From assembly GCA_949841465.1 (NCBI GenBank), contig CATKZW010000002.1, positions 1 to 37,960 of the forward strand: a DNA stretch of 37,960 nucleotides. Direction: 5' to 3'. Positions 1 through 7,812 of the stretch are shown piece after piece. Below the pieces are notes generated by a model. It had not been told where the DNA came from, ran no database searches, and was given only the letters and a program-made list of their open reading frames with translations. A program made the position numbers and the translations under genes. Numbering within the stretch: position 1 is the stretch's first letter; each line of letters begins with the position of its first letter. This stretch comes from an uncultured Oscillospiraceae bacterium (lineage in GTDB: Bacteria > Bacillota > Clostridia > Oscillospirales > Oscillospiraceae).

Positions 1-17
1 TTGCTCTCTGCAAACAC

Positions 18-77
18 GCCGACTTCGGCCCTAGGGTCAGCATGAAGCGAAAACGCTTTTCCGCCGCCCTTGACCCT
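18..77. other. Nested inverted repeats, possible structured RNA or interspersed repeat
   Basis: Three stems can be seen in the first 80 bases. A GCCGA/TCGGC hairpin lies at 18-29. A 7-bp outer stem pairs AGGGTCA (33-39) with TGACCCT (71-77). Inside it, AAGCG (45-49) and CGCTT (54-58) close an AAAA tetraloop. No ORF explains the region, and the piece may continue beyond the window edge. It could be an interspersed palindromic repeat or a small RNA. I cannot tell which. Between this and the end of clpB (about 105-256) I see only a weak GC-rich palindrome near 225-240, without a U tract. Confidence 0.35.
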
Positions 78-256
78 GACCGTTTCCTGCAAATTTTATT
101 TGCCAAATCTTAAATGCTGTTGCCCTGCAGCAGAGGGACCCCCTTCTCCCACAGAGACGGCTCGAACCAGGAGGAGCAGAAAGAATCAGGTTTCTGCCGC
201 CTCGGTATGAACTGTCCCTATAAGAGAAGGGGGCCCCTCTGTTTATCGTGCCGGAA

Positions 257-2851
257 TTATTTGATCACCAGCTCGCCGTTTTGCGCGTCCACGGTGAGGG
301 TGGAATCCGGGGCGGCCTCCCCAGCGATGATCCTGCGGCCCACCAGGTTCTCCACCGTGTGCTGGAGATACCGCCGCAGGGGCCGGGCCCCGTACATGGG
401 GTCGTAAGCTGCGTCCAGGATCAGGGACTTGGCGGCGTCCGTCAGCTCCACCTTCAGGCGCTTATCCGCCAGACGGCGGTTCAGCCCCGTCAGCAGCAGG
501 TCGATGATGTGGTAGATGTTGTCCTTCGTCAGCGGCTTATAGAACACAATCTCGTCCAGCCGGTTGAGGAACTCCGGCCGGAAGGAGCGCTTGAGCAGTT
601 CGTCCACCTGGGCACGGGCCTGGGCGCTGACCTCCCCGTCCTCCCCGATGCCGTCCAGCAGGAACTGGCTGCCCAGGTTGGAGGTGAGGATGATGACGGT
701 GTTCTTGAAGTCCACCGTCCGGCCTTGACTGTCCGTAATGCGGCCGTCGTCCAATACCTGCAGTAATACGTTGAACACGTCCGGGTGGGCCTTTTCCACC
801 TCGTCGAACAGGATGACGGAGTAGGGATGGCGGCGCACCGCCTCGGTGAGCTGGCCGCCCTCCTCATAGCCCACGTACCCCGGAGGGGCCCCGATGAGCC
901 GGGAGACGGAGAACTTCTCCATATACTCGCTCATATCGATGCGCACCAGGTTCTTCTCGCTGTCGAACAGCGCCTCGGACAGAGCCTTGGCCAGCTCCGT
1001 TTTGCCCACGCCGGTGGGGCCCAGGAACAGGAAGGAGCCGATGGGCTTATCTGGGTCGGCGATGCCCGCCCGGGAACGGAGGATGGCTTCGCTCACCAGC
1101 CGCACGGCCTCCTCCTGGCCCACCACCCGCCGGTGCAGGATGTCCTCCAGGTGGAGCAGCTTTTCCCGTTCACCCTCCATCAGCTTGGCCACGGGGATGC
1201 CCGTCCAGCGCTCCACGATGCGGGCGATCTCCTCCTCGGTGACCTTGTCCCGGAGCAGGTTGTCCTCCTTGGACTGGGCGGCACAGCGCTCCTGCTCCTC
1301 CAATTGCTTTTTCAGCTCCGGGATCGCGCCGTATTGCAGCTGAGCGGCCTTTTCCAGGTCGTACTCCCGCTGGGCCTTCTCCAGCTGGGCGTTGGCGGCC
1401 TCCAAGTCCTCCCGCAGCTTCTGCACCTTGCCGATGGCGTTCTTCTCGTTCTCCCACTTGGCCTTGCCCGCGTTGAACTGATCCCGCAGCTCGGCCAGCT
1501 CCTTCTGGATGTCCGCCAGACGGGCCTGGGAGAGCTGGTCGTCCTCCTTTTTCAGCGCCGCCTCCTCGATCTCGCACTGGATGATCCTCCGGGAGATCAC
1601 GTCCAGCTCGGTGGGCATGGAGTCCATCTCGGTGCGGATGAGGGCGCAGGCCTCGTCGATGAGGTCGATGGCCTTGTCGGGCAGGAAGCGGTCGGTGATA
1701 TAGCGGTTGGACAGGGTGGCGGCGGCCACGATGGCTCCGTCGGTGATTTTCACGCCGTGGAATACCTCATAGCGCTCCTTGAGCCCCCGAAGTATAGCCA
1801 CCGCGTCCTCCACCGTGGGCTCGGACACCATCACGGGCTGGAAGCGGCGCTCCAGGGCGGCGTCCTTCTCGATATACTGGCGGTACTCGTTCAGGGTGGT
1901 GGCCCCAATGCAGTGCAGCTCGCCCCGGGCCAGCATGGGCTTGAGCAGGTTGCCCGCGTCCATGGCTCCCTCGGTCTTGCCCGCGCCCACGATGGTGTGC
2001 AGCTCGTCGATGAACAGCAGGATGCGGCCCTCGGACTGCTTCACCTCGTTCAAAACCGCCTTCAGCCGCTCCTCGAACTCGCCCCGGTACTTGGCCCCGG
2101 CGATGAGGGCCCCCATGTCCAGGGCGAACACGGTCTTGTCCTTCAGCCCTGCGGGTACGTCGCCCTTGACGATGCGCTGGGCCAGCCCCTCGGCAATGGC
2201 GGTCTTGCCCACGCCGGGCTCACCGATGAGGACGGGGTTGTTCTTGCTCTTGCGGCTGAGAATGCGGATGACGTTGCGGATCTCATCGTCCCGGCCGATC
2301 ACCGGGTCCAGCTTGTTCTGCCGGGCCCGTTCCACCAGGTCGGCGCCGTACTTTTTCAGCGCCTCGTAGGTGTCCTCCGGGTTGTCGGAGGTCACCCGCT
2401 GGTTCCCCCGCAGGGCGGCCAGGGCCTGCATGACCTTCTCCTTGTCAATGTTGTAGGTGCGGAACAGCTCCTTCAAATTGCTGTCCGCGGTGTCGATGAG
2501 GGCCAGCAGAAGGTGCTCCACCGAGACAAACTCGTCCTTCATGCCGCCTGCGATGGTCAGGGCCTGGTTCATGGCCTTGTCCACCCCGGCGGAGATGTAG
2601 ACCTTGTCCGCCTCCCGGCCGGAGCCGGACACCTTGGGCAGCCTCTCCACCTCGTGGCGGACGGCGGCCCGAAAGGACTCCAACGTCAGCCCCATGTGGG
2701 TGAGCAGCTGGGGGATGAAGCCGCCCTCCTGGTCCGTCAGGGCCAGCAGCAGGTGGCACTGCTCAATCTGCTGGTTGCCGTGCTGGGTGGCAAGGTTTTG
2801 GGCGTTTTGGATGGCCTCCAGGGATTTCTGGGTAAATTGGTTCATATTCAT
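257..2851 (-). CDS. clpB: ATP-dependent disaggregase ClpB
   Basis: ClpB is a hexameric AAA+ unfoldase that, with DnaK, pulls proteins out of aggregates in the cytosol. The 864-residue length is normal for the family. The order is as expected: an N-terminal Clp repeat domain (about 1-145), a first AAA+ domain with Walker A GEPGVGKT near 210-217 and an IDELHT Walker B segment, a long charged coiled-coil middle domain (about 400-540), then a second AAA+ domain with GPTGVGKT near residue 605 and an MSEYMEK segment. A ClpB C-terminal domain follows. The middle domain separates it from ClpC and ClpE. An upstream GTG at 2863 lies on top of the AAAGGAG ribosome-binding site, so ATG at 2851 is the better start. 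A second ATG two codons later is also possible. The gene has its own promoter and a perfect CIRCE, so HrcA control is expected. Confidence 0.97.
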   Translation of the reverse strand: MNMNQFTQKSLEAIQNAQNLATQHGNQQIEQCHLLLALTDQEGGFIPQLLTHMGLTLESFRAAVRHEVERLPKVSGSGREADKVYISAGVDKAMNQALTIAGGMKDEFVSVEHLLLALIDTADSNLKELFRTYNIDKEKVMQALAALRGNQRVTSDNPEDTYEALKKYGADLVERARQNKLDPVIGRDDEIRNVIRILSRKSKNNPVLIGEPGVGKTAIAEGLAQRIVKGDVPAGLKDKTVFALDMGALIAGAKYRGEFEERLKAVLNEVKQSEGRILLFIDELHTIVGAGKTEGAMDAGNLLKPMLARGELHCIGATTLNEYRQYIEKDAALERRFQPVMVSEPTVEDAVAILRGLKERYEVFHGVKITDGAIVAAATLSNRYITDRFLPDKAIDLIDEACALIRTEMDSMPTELDVISRRIIQCEIEEAALKKEDDQLSQARLADIQKELAELRDQFNAGKAKWENEKNAIGKVQKLREDLEAANAQLEKAQREYDLEKAAQLQYGAIPELKKQLEEQERCAAQSKEDNLLRDKVTEEEIARIVERWTGIPVAKLMEGEREKLLHLEDILHRRVVGQEEAVRLVSEAILRSRAGIADPDKPIGSFLFLGPTGVGKTELAKALSEALFDSEKNLVRIDMSEYMEKFSVSRLIGAPPGYVGYEEGGQLTEAVRRHPYSVILFDEVEKAHPDVFNVLLQVLDDGRITDSQGRTVDFKNTVIILTSNLGSQFLLDGIGEDGEVSAQARAQVDELLKRSFRPEFLNRLDEIVFYKPLTKDNIYHIIDLLLTGLNRRLADKRLKVELTDAAKSLILDAAYDPMYGARPLRRYLQHTVENLVGRRIIAGEAAPDSTLTVDAQNGELVIK

Positions 2852-2898
2852 GGTGAAATTCACTCCTTTTCGAGAAGCGCGGGACGTGTCTTCGGCGG

Positions 2899-2917
2899 CT
2901 TCCTTTAAAAAAGGAAG
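2899..2917. repeat. Short purine/pyrimidine hairpin in the clpB leader
   Basis: CTTCCTTT (2899-2906) and AAAGGAAG (2910-2917) form an 8-bp stem in the clpB 5' leader. The 17 bases at 2907-2923 recur exactly, in inverted orientation, at 3167-3183. These two copies therefore flank the clpB promoter and CIRCE. Role unknown. Confidence 0.5.
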
Positions 2918-3046
2918 CGAAAAGAAATTTTTAAACTTTGGACATTATTGTGTCCCATCGCCGGCAGGCTCGCCGCGCTCCAACCTGTCATTTCATTTAC
3001 TAGTATACCCTGCCCCGCCCAAAATTCATGAACTGCCTGTAAACAA

Positions 3047-3073
3047 TTAGCACTCTCACGCGGAGAGTGCTAA
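3047..3073. promoter_or_regulatory. CIRCE operator (HrcA binding site) of clpB
   Basis: TTAGCACTC, nine bases, GAGTGCTAA: a perfect match to the CIRCE consensus. It sits just downstream of the predicted -10 element, near the transcription start, and about 195 bases upstream of the clpB start codon. This is the classical position for repression by HrcA. In many Firmicutes CIRCE controls groESL and dnaK while clpB is under CtsR. Here no CtsR-type direct heptads were noticed. The rest of the 2864-3215 interval holds the promoter, two hairpins and no gene. Confidence 0.96.
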
Positions 3074-3075
3074 AG

Positions 3076-3105
3076 TAAATATTTCCGCATTTCCTGCCAT
3101 GTCGA
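3076..3105 (-). promoter_or_regulatory. Probable SigA promoter of clpB
   Basis: On the minus strand, TCGACA (3100-3105) and TATTTA (3076-3081) are separated by 18 bp. CIRCE begins a few bases downstream, so HrcA bound there would cover the start site. The hexamers are moderate matches. A TATACT at 3002-3007, downstream of CIRCE, is an alternative -10 without a convincing -35. Confidence 0.55.
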
Positions 3106-3172
3106 CTGTATTGACCTGACCCACAAAAACGCGGCTGTCCCAATGACGAAGTCTAAAAGCTTCTTTTTTTCG

Positions 3173-3204
3173 CTTCCTTTTTTCTTTTCAAAGAAAAAAG
3201 GAAG
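3173..3204. repeat. Long pyrimidine/purine hairpin between the hydrolase gene and clpB
   Basis: Two 15-base arms (3173-3187 and 3190-3204) form a perfect pyrimidine/purine palindrome with almost no loop. It lies 12 bases after the stop of the minus-strand hydrolase gene. It may stop or protect that transcript, but on the minus strand it is followed by an A-rich stretch, not a U tract, so it is not a standard terminator. Confidence 0.5.
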
Positions 3205-3215
3205 GCCCTTTGCCC

Positions 3216-3872
3216 TCACCTCTGGCACAGCGGCAGGAACGCCCGGAAGACCGCCCCGCCGTCCACCGTGTCGGGCCGGGCCAGCGCCCCAATCATCCGC
3301 TCCGGGTGGAACTGGACGGAAATCAGCGGGAGGTGCTCATGCTCCAACGCCTCCACCACGCCGCCCTCGGACCAGGCGGATGCCCGCAGACCCCGGCCCA
3401 GCTGCCCCACCCCCTGGTGGTGGGCGCTGTTCACCGGGAACACCGGGCCGTACAGCCGGCGGAGGAGCGTGCCCTCCGCCGCCCGAATCAGGTGGACCTG
3501 ATCGCCCTGCTCCCTTTGATGGAAGGGGGTGAGCTCGGGCCCCAGGTCCTGGATCAGGTCGCCCCCCAGCCATACGTTCACCACCTGATGCCCCCGGCAG
3601 ATGGCCAGCACCGGCTTTCCGGCCCCGCAGAACGCGTCCAGCAGGGCCAGCTCCGCGCCGTCCCGGGCCCGGTCGACGCCTCGGGACCCCCGGTCCTCCT
3701 GGCCGAACAGGGCTGGATCCATGTCGTCCCCGCCCGCCAAAACCAGCCCGTCATAGGATAGGTCGGGGGCGGGGAGGTACTGCGCCTCCCCTACGCCTCC
3801 GGCTGCTTGGATGGCGGCCAGGTAATTGGCGGCGTCTCCTCCGCCGGTGGAAATCAGGATGCGAGGTTTCAT
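3216..3872 (-). CDS. Class-I glutamine amidotransferase-like hydrolase (peptidase C26, PuuD type)
   Basis: The 218-residue protein has the full class-I amidotransferase triad: the nucleophile Cys92 in AICRGHQ, and His189 and Glu191 in QFHPE. An HHQ motif at 151-153 and the sequence LAGGDDMDP near 45-53 are typical of the gamma-glutamyl-GABA hydrolase (PuuD-like) branch. Members hydrolyse gamma-glutamyl amides in the cytosol. The true substrate is unknown here, since no putrescine-catabolism genes are nearby. At 218 residues it is slightly shorter than usual PuuD proteins (about 240-250). It follows the SpoVB-like gene across the 56-bp tandem repeats and may be co-transcribed with it. Confidence 0.85.
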   Translation of the reverse strand: MKPRILISTGGGDAANYLAAIQAAGGVGEAQYLPAPDLSYDGLVLAGGDDMDPALFGQEDRGSRGVDRARDGAELALLDAFCGAGKPVLAICRGHQVVNVWLGGDLIQDLGPELTPFHQREQGDQVHLIRAAEGTLLRRLYGPVFPVNSAHHQGVGQLGRGLRASAWSEGGVVEALEHEHLPLISVQFHPERMIGALARPDTVDGGAVFRAFLPLCQR

Positions 3873-3899
3873 TTTGTTCCCCCCTCTTTTCCTAGGAGG

Positions 3900-4087
3900 C
3901 GGCCTTTGGCCGCCCTGGGGACGTCATTGGGGCCTCACCCCAACGACTGTCCCAGCGGCCTTTGGCCGCCCTGGGGACGTCATTGGGGCTTCACCCCAAC
4001 GACTGTCCCAGCGGCCTTTGGCCGCCCTGGGGACGTCATTGGGGCTTCACCCCAACGACTGTCCCAGCGGCCTTTGGCCGCCCTGGG
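3900..4087. repeat. Tandem repeat, 56-bp unit, three full copies plus 20 bp
   Basis: Units lie at 3900-3955, 3956-4011 and 4012-4067, followed by the first 20 bases of a fourth at 4068-4087. Copies 2 and 3 are identical, and copy 1 differs at one base (GGGGCCTC versus GGGGCTTC). Each unit can form two hairpins: TTGGGG/CCCCAA around TGAAG, and CGGCC/GGCCG around AAA. The second is extended by GTCCC/GGGAC arms. The unit length is not a multiple of three, so this is not a protein repeat. The last 13 codons and the stop of the flippase gene lie inside the array. Confidence 0.95.
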
Positions 4088-5573
4088 CCAGCAGCGCGGC
4101 GGCGTATACCACAATTCCCAGCGCCGTGCACGCCAGCGACGCCCCGCCGTGGCTGCACCCCGCGTCGATCATGGCGCGGAACAGCAGATTGCACCACAGC
4201 CCCATCAGCCCCGCCGCCAGCAGGGGGCGGACGAACCACTCAAACGCCTTGACCCGCAGCCCCGCGGCCCGCAGGACGGAGGCCAGGTTCAGCCCCGCCC
4301 CGGCCAGGCCGGAGGCCGCGTACCCCGCCGCGAACCCCGCCAGCCCAAACCGGGACACGGCAAAAAACGTGAACGCCAGCTGCACCACGTCGCTGAGGAT
4401 GGCGTTCCGGGCGGCTTTCCCCTGGAGCCCCAGGCCGTTCAGCGCCCCGGACAGCACCGACTGGTAGCAGCCCAGCAGGGTCCCCGCCGCCAGGGGCAGG
4501 ATCAGCTCTCCCACCCGGTCGTCCCGGAACAGCGCCGCCCCCACCGTGGGGCCGATCACCGTCAGCAGGGCCATGGCTGGGGCCATCAGCAGGGAGGTTG
4601 CGGACATCACCCGGTCCAGAAAGCCCCCCGCCGCCCGCCTGTCACCCTGGGCGGTGCGCCGGGACAGGTCGGGCACCATCACCAGGCACAGCGCCCCGAT
4701 AAAGCCCGTGGGCAGGCCCAGCATGGGCAGGGTCATGCCGGACAGCACCCCGAACTCCGACATGGCGTCGGGCAGGGCCATGCCGCCCTCCACCAGCTTG
4801 GCGGGTATGAGCACCGAGTTGGCGGAGCCCAGCAGCGTACCCAGCAGGGAGGTGGCCCCCACCGGCAGGGCGATGGCCATCAGCCGCTTTCCGCTCACAT
4901 TCTCCCCCGGCTCGCCCGGCGGGAAACGCCTCCAGTACCGTCGGAACAGCAGGGTCAGGGCGCAGGCGGAGAACACCTCGCACAGCACCATGCCCAGGGC
5001 GATGATCCCCACCGTCTCCTCCGCGCTCCGGGGCAGCAGGGCTGCCAGCAGGAGCAGCACCGCCCCCGCCCGTATGAGCTGCTCGGCGGTCTCCACGGCG
5101 GCGGGAGGCCGCACCCGGCCGATACCGTAGAAGCAGTGCTTGTGGAGGTTTTCCACCCCGGTGAGCAGCATGCAGGGCACCATGATCACCACGCCCAGTC
5201 TGGTCCGGGCGTCCCCCAGCAGGTACACGGAGATGGGGTCGGACAGCACCACCACCGCCAGCCCCAGGGGGACGGCCAGCAGGAGAAAGTTTTGCAGCGC
5301 CCGGCGCAGCACCAGCCTCACCGTGCCGCTGTCGCCCAGGGCGTGATACCGGGCGGACAGGGTGGACACCGCCACCGTCAGCCCCACGGCGGTCACCGAC
5401 ATGAGCACGGAGTACACCGGCATCACCAGCTGATACAGCCCCATAGTCTCCGCGCCGATGAGCCGGGACAGGGCCATGCGGTATAAAAACCCCACCACCT
5501 GGGAGAACAGCCCGGTGGCGGTGAGCAGCAGGGTCCCGGCCAATATGGTGGACAAAGCCTCGCCCCCCTTCAC
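4047..5573 (-). CDS. SpoVB-like MOP-superfamily lipid/polysaccharide flippase
   Basis: The 508-residue membrane protein is hydrophobic throughout, with about 14 predicted helices. Its N-terminus (GFLYRMALSRLIGAETMG, then YQLVMPVY) is the signature of the stage V sporulation protein B / polysaccharide biosynthesis (MATE-like) family, which flips lipid-linked sugar precursors across the membrane. In spore formers SpoVB acts in cortex peptidoglycan synthesis. Paralogs are common, so the exact role is open. The longest reading frame begins with GTG at 5573, inside a long hairpin. A TTG at 5555 has an AAGGGGGG ribosome-binding site seven bases upstream and may be the real start. The C-terminal 13 residues (ending in GQSLG) are encoded by the 56-bp tandem repeat, so the natural tail has probably been replaced. 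It lies downstream of yycI. Confidence 0.85.
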   Translation of the reverse strand: MKGGEALSTILAGTLLLTATGLFSQVVGFLYRMALSRLIGAETMGLYQLVMPVYSVLMSVTAVGLTVAVSTLSARYHALGDSGTVRLVLRRALQNFLLLAVPLGLAVVVLSDPISVYLLGDARTRLGVVIMVPCMLLTGVENLHKHCFYGIGRVRPPAAVETAEQLIRAGAVLLLLAALLPRSAEETVGIIALGMVLCEVFSACALTLLFRRYWRRFPPGEPGENVSGKRLMAIALPVGATSLLGTLLGSANSVLIPAKLVEGGMALPDAMSEFGVLSGMTLPMLGLPTGFIGALCLVMVPDLSRRTAQGDRRAAGGFLDRVMSATSLLMAPAMALLTVIGPTVGAALFRDDRVGELILPLAAGTLLGCYQSVLSGALNGLGLQGKAARNAILSDVVQLAFTFFAVSRFGLAGFAAGYAASGLAGAGLNLASVLRAAGLRVKAFEWFVRPLLAAGLMGLWCNLLFRAMIDAGCSHGGASLACTALGIVVYAAALLAQGGQRPLGQSLG

Positions 5574-5606
5574 AGGATAGTTACTGCCTATCCTATGAAG
5601 GGGGGC
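5562..5606. promoter_or_regulatory. 19-bp hairpin over the flippase start region
   Basis: Arms 5562-5580 and 5588-5606 pair over 19 bp with one mismatch and a 7-base loop. On the minus-strand mRNA the downstream arm contains the GTG at 5573 and the AAGGGGGG ribosome-binding site for the alternative TTG start. Folding would therefore hide the translation signals. No U tract follows on either strand, so translational control is more likely than termination. Confidence 0.6.
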
Positions 5607-5642
5607 TTGTCAGACATGCGCGGCGGTTACAAGGCAGAGCGC

Positions 5643-5664
5643 CGTCCCCGCAGGGGAGGGGACG
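5643..5664 (-). terminator. Possible weak terminator after yycI
   Basis: CGTCCCC (5643-5649) and GGGGACG (5658-5664) form a 7-bp GC stem about 40 bases downstream of the yycI stop. No U tract follows, so termination would be weak or factor-dependent. Confidence 0.3.
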
Positions 5665-5702
5665 CCGTTCCGCCCGCGCCCGCCGGGAGGGGCACAGGGC
5701 GG

Positions 5703-6536
5703 TCAGCGGTCAGACAGCCGGGTCAGCGTTCCGGTGACGCAGTCCAGGTAGTAGTCGGAGGTGTCGGTGGACACCAGCCACACCGGGGCCAGCCGGGCCC
5801 CGCCGGACAGAGACTGGGTAAAGGCCCAGTACCCTGCCTCCATGGACCGGACGGCGGAGCACACGTCGCCGGTGGCGCTCAGCTCCTCGGAGAAGCGCAT
5901 CAGCGCTGTGGGCAGGGTCAGGGGCGTGCCGGTTTCCGCCGTTCCCGTCCCGGCGGTGAGCAGGGAGCCCCGCAGGGCGGTGAGATATCCGTCCCGGTAC
6001 ACAAGCTCCACCTCGCAGGAGAACACCGCCGTGCCGTTCCAGCTCTGGCGGAAGCGGACGGCGGTCTCGTCCCCCTGCTCTGCAAAGCCGGTCTGAACCG
6101 CCTCGATCCCCAGCTGCTTCAGCAGGGCGGCGGCGTGGTCCTCCGGACGGGCGGTCTGCCAGTGCTTGTCCCGCTCAAATTCGGCGGACAGCTCGCCGCC
6201 CGCCCGGAGGCTCAGCTCACCCAGCGTCCCCTGGTACAGGTACAGCCCGCCGCCCCGGTTCTCCCCCTGGACGGGCTCACCCAGCAGGGCCTGGGCCAGT
6301 CTGGCCTCCCGCTCCAGGTTCCGGTCCACCGCCATGGGGACCAGCCCCCCGGCGGAGGTGACGGCCTCGATGTCCACCTGGATGCCGCCCTGCTCCAGCA
6401 CCTGCACCGTCTGCTCCAGTGCCGTCCGCTCATACCGGGCGGACTCCTCCCGCCGGGCGCCCACCAGCACCAGCAGAAAGCCGTTGACAATCAGCAGGAT
6501 GAGGATGATGATATTTTTCAGCTTGGGCCACTCCAT
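5703..6536 (-). CDS. yycI: YycI-like membrane regulator of the WalRK system
   Basis: The protein has 277 residues: a short cytoplasmic start, one membrane helix (about residues 8-26), and an extracytoplasmic region with the long coiled and beta-rich character of YycI. In Bacillus, YycI and YycH form a membrane complex that contacts the WalK sensor and tunes its activity. The assignment rests mainly on the single-TM topology and the position right after walK-yycH. The sequence itself is weakly conserved. Thirteen bases separate it from yycH. ATG at 6536 has a GGGGGAGG ribosome-binding site three bases away. Confidence 0.75.
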   Translation of the reverse strand: MEWPKLKNIIILILLIVNGFLLVLVGARREESARYERTALEQTVQVLEQGGIQVDIEAVTSAGGLVPMAVDRNLEREARLAQALLGEPVQGENRGGGLYLYQGTLGELSLRAGGELSAEFERDKHWQTARPEDHAAALLKQLGIEAVQTGFAEQGDETAVRFRQSWNGTAVFSCEVELVYRDGYLTALRGSLLTAGTGTAETGTPLTLPTALMRFSEELSATGDVCSAVRSMEAGYWAFTQSLSGGARLAPVWLVSTDTSDYYLDCVTGTLTRLSDR

Positions 6537-6549
6537 GGGCCTCCCCCTC

Positions 6550-7812
6550 TCACACCGCCACCCAGTCCGGGGACAGCTCCGCCCCGCCGCCGTCCAGGTA
6601 CTGGATCACCAGCTCCCGCCGCTGGTCCGTCAGGTCCGGCAGCATGGCCGCCGCTTTGTCGATGGGCAGCAGCAGGGTCTGCTCTCCGTTGGTGGTGTAG
6701 CTGCGGAAGCGCAGAGTGAACCGGATGATATAGCCGTCCCGCACCGCGAATTCCGCCGCCCAGCCCTCGCTGCCCAGGTGCACCGCGCCGCCCCCCAGCA
6801 GGTAGCCGAATTGAATCCGCAGCTCCCCGCCGGTCTCCCGGGCGGACATGAGGTACAGCCGCGCCTCGCCGCACAGCGCCCCCAAAGTGGCCTCCGCCAG
6901 GGAACGGGCGGCCTCCACTCCGCCGGCCGGGCCGATGCCCACCGGGTATTTCTCCCCCTGGGCCGCCCGGTAGGTGATGGTGCCGTTGGACCCCACCACC
7001 AGCCGGTCGCCGCCGTCCAGATACACCTCGCCGCCGCTGCCCGGGGCGTGGTTCTGGCTGTTGAAGGACAGGGCGGACAGCACCAGTGCCTGGGCTTCCC
7101 CGGTCAGGGGAACGCCTGCGTCGTACCGCGTCCCGCTCTGCTCCCCCTCGGTGATGAGGGTGTAGGGGGCCAGACGGTCCGCCAGGGCCGGGTCCTCAAA
7201 GGCGAAATAGGCCCCGTTGGAGGTGATCCCCTCTACGGCCGGGTCCAGGTTCAGGCTCTGGGTCAGGGCGGTGGAGCAGGAGAAAAACGACCCGCTGTCC
7301 GCGTCCTGCCAGCACAGGAGCACCTGATCTCCCGCCCCGGCGCACAGCATCATCCGCCGGGCGGAGCCCTCCAGGGGCTGATCCCCCACCCCCTGGAGCC
7401 AGTGCTCCAGGGCGGACAGGGGCATGTCCCCCTGAAAGTCAAAGTAGACGCTCCGGCCGCCCAGATGCCGCCGCCACTCCTGCTCGTCCATGGACTGGGG
7501 CTGGCCCGCGGAGGCCAGCGCGTCCCCCAGCAGTGCGCCCAGAGGGGGGAACTGCTCCTCCAGCCGCGCCTCGTCGTACTGGATGCCGAAACGCCCTCCC
7601 GCCCCGGTGATGGCCAGCCGGGCGGGGAGCATGGCCGCCGTTCCGTCCCCGCTGGACGTGCCCGCGCCGGGGCTCTCCCTGGGGGCGAGCAGCTCCATGA
7701 CGCCGCTGTCCCGCACCAGGGGCGTCATGGACAGCAGGTACACGGCGGACAGGGTGAGCAGGACGATGAGCGCGTCCTTCCCCAGCTCAGTCCAGCGCCG
7801 TTTATTTCTCAT
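6550..7812 (-). CDS. yycH: YycH-like membrane regulator of the WalRK system
   Basis: The 420-residue protein has one N-terminal membrane helix (about 14-32) and a large extracytoplasmic part. This matches YycH, which works with YycI to modulate the WalK kinase. The start codon lies inside the 3' end of walK (11-base overlap) and has a GGAGG site six bases upstream, so translation is probably coupled. Family similarity is diffuse and gene order carries much of the call. Confidence 0.8.
   Translation of the reverse strand: MRNKRRWTELGKDALIVLLTLSAVYLLSMTPLVRDSGVMELLAPRESPGAGTSSGDGTAAMLPARLAITGAGGRFGIQYDEARLEEQFPPLGALLGDALASAGQPQSMDEQEWRRHLGGRSVYFDFQGDMPLSALEHWLQGVGDQPLEGSARRMMLCAGAGDQVLLCWQDADSGSFFSCSTALTQSLNLDPAVEGITSNGAYFAFEDPALADRLAPYTLITEGEQSGTRYDAGVPLTGEAQALVLSALSFNSQNHAPGSGGEVYLDGGDRLVVGSNGTITYRAAQGEKYPVGIGPAGGVEAARSLAEATLGALCGEARLYLMSARETGGELRIQFGYLLGGGAVHLGSEGWAAEFAVRDGYIIRFTLRFRSYTTNGEQTLLLPIDKAAAMLPDLTDQRRELVIQYLDGGGAELSPDWVAV

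Noticed and set aside
785-2908. Long plus-strand open frame opposite clpB
   Set aside because: It is a shadow of GC-rich codons in clpB. It has no ribosome-binding site or recognisable domain, and His/Gln/Leu-rich low-complexity content.
3900-4087. CRISPR array
   Set aside because: The 56-bp units are directly adjacent with no unique spacers and there are no cas genes.
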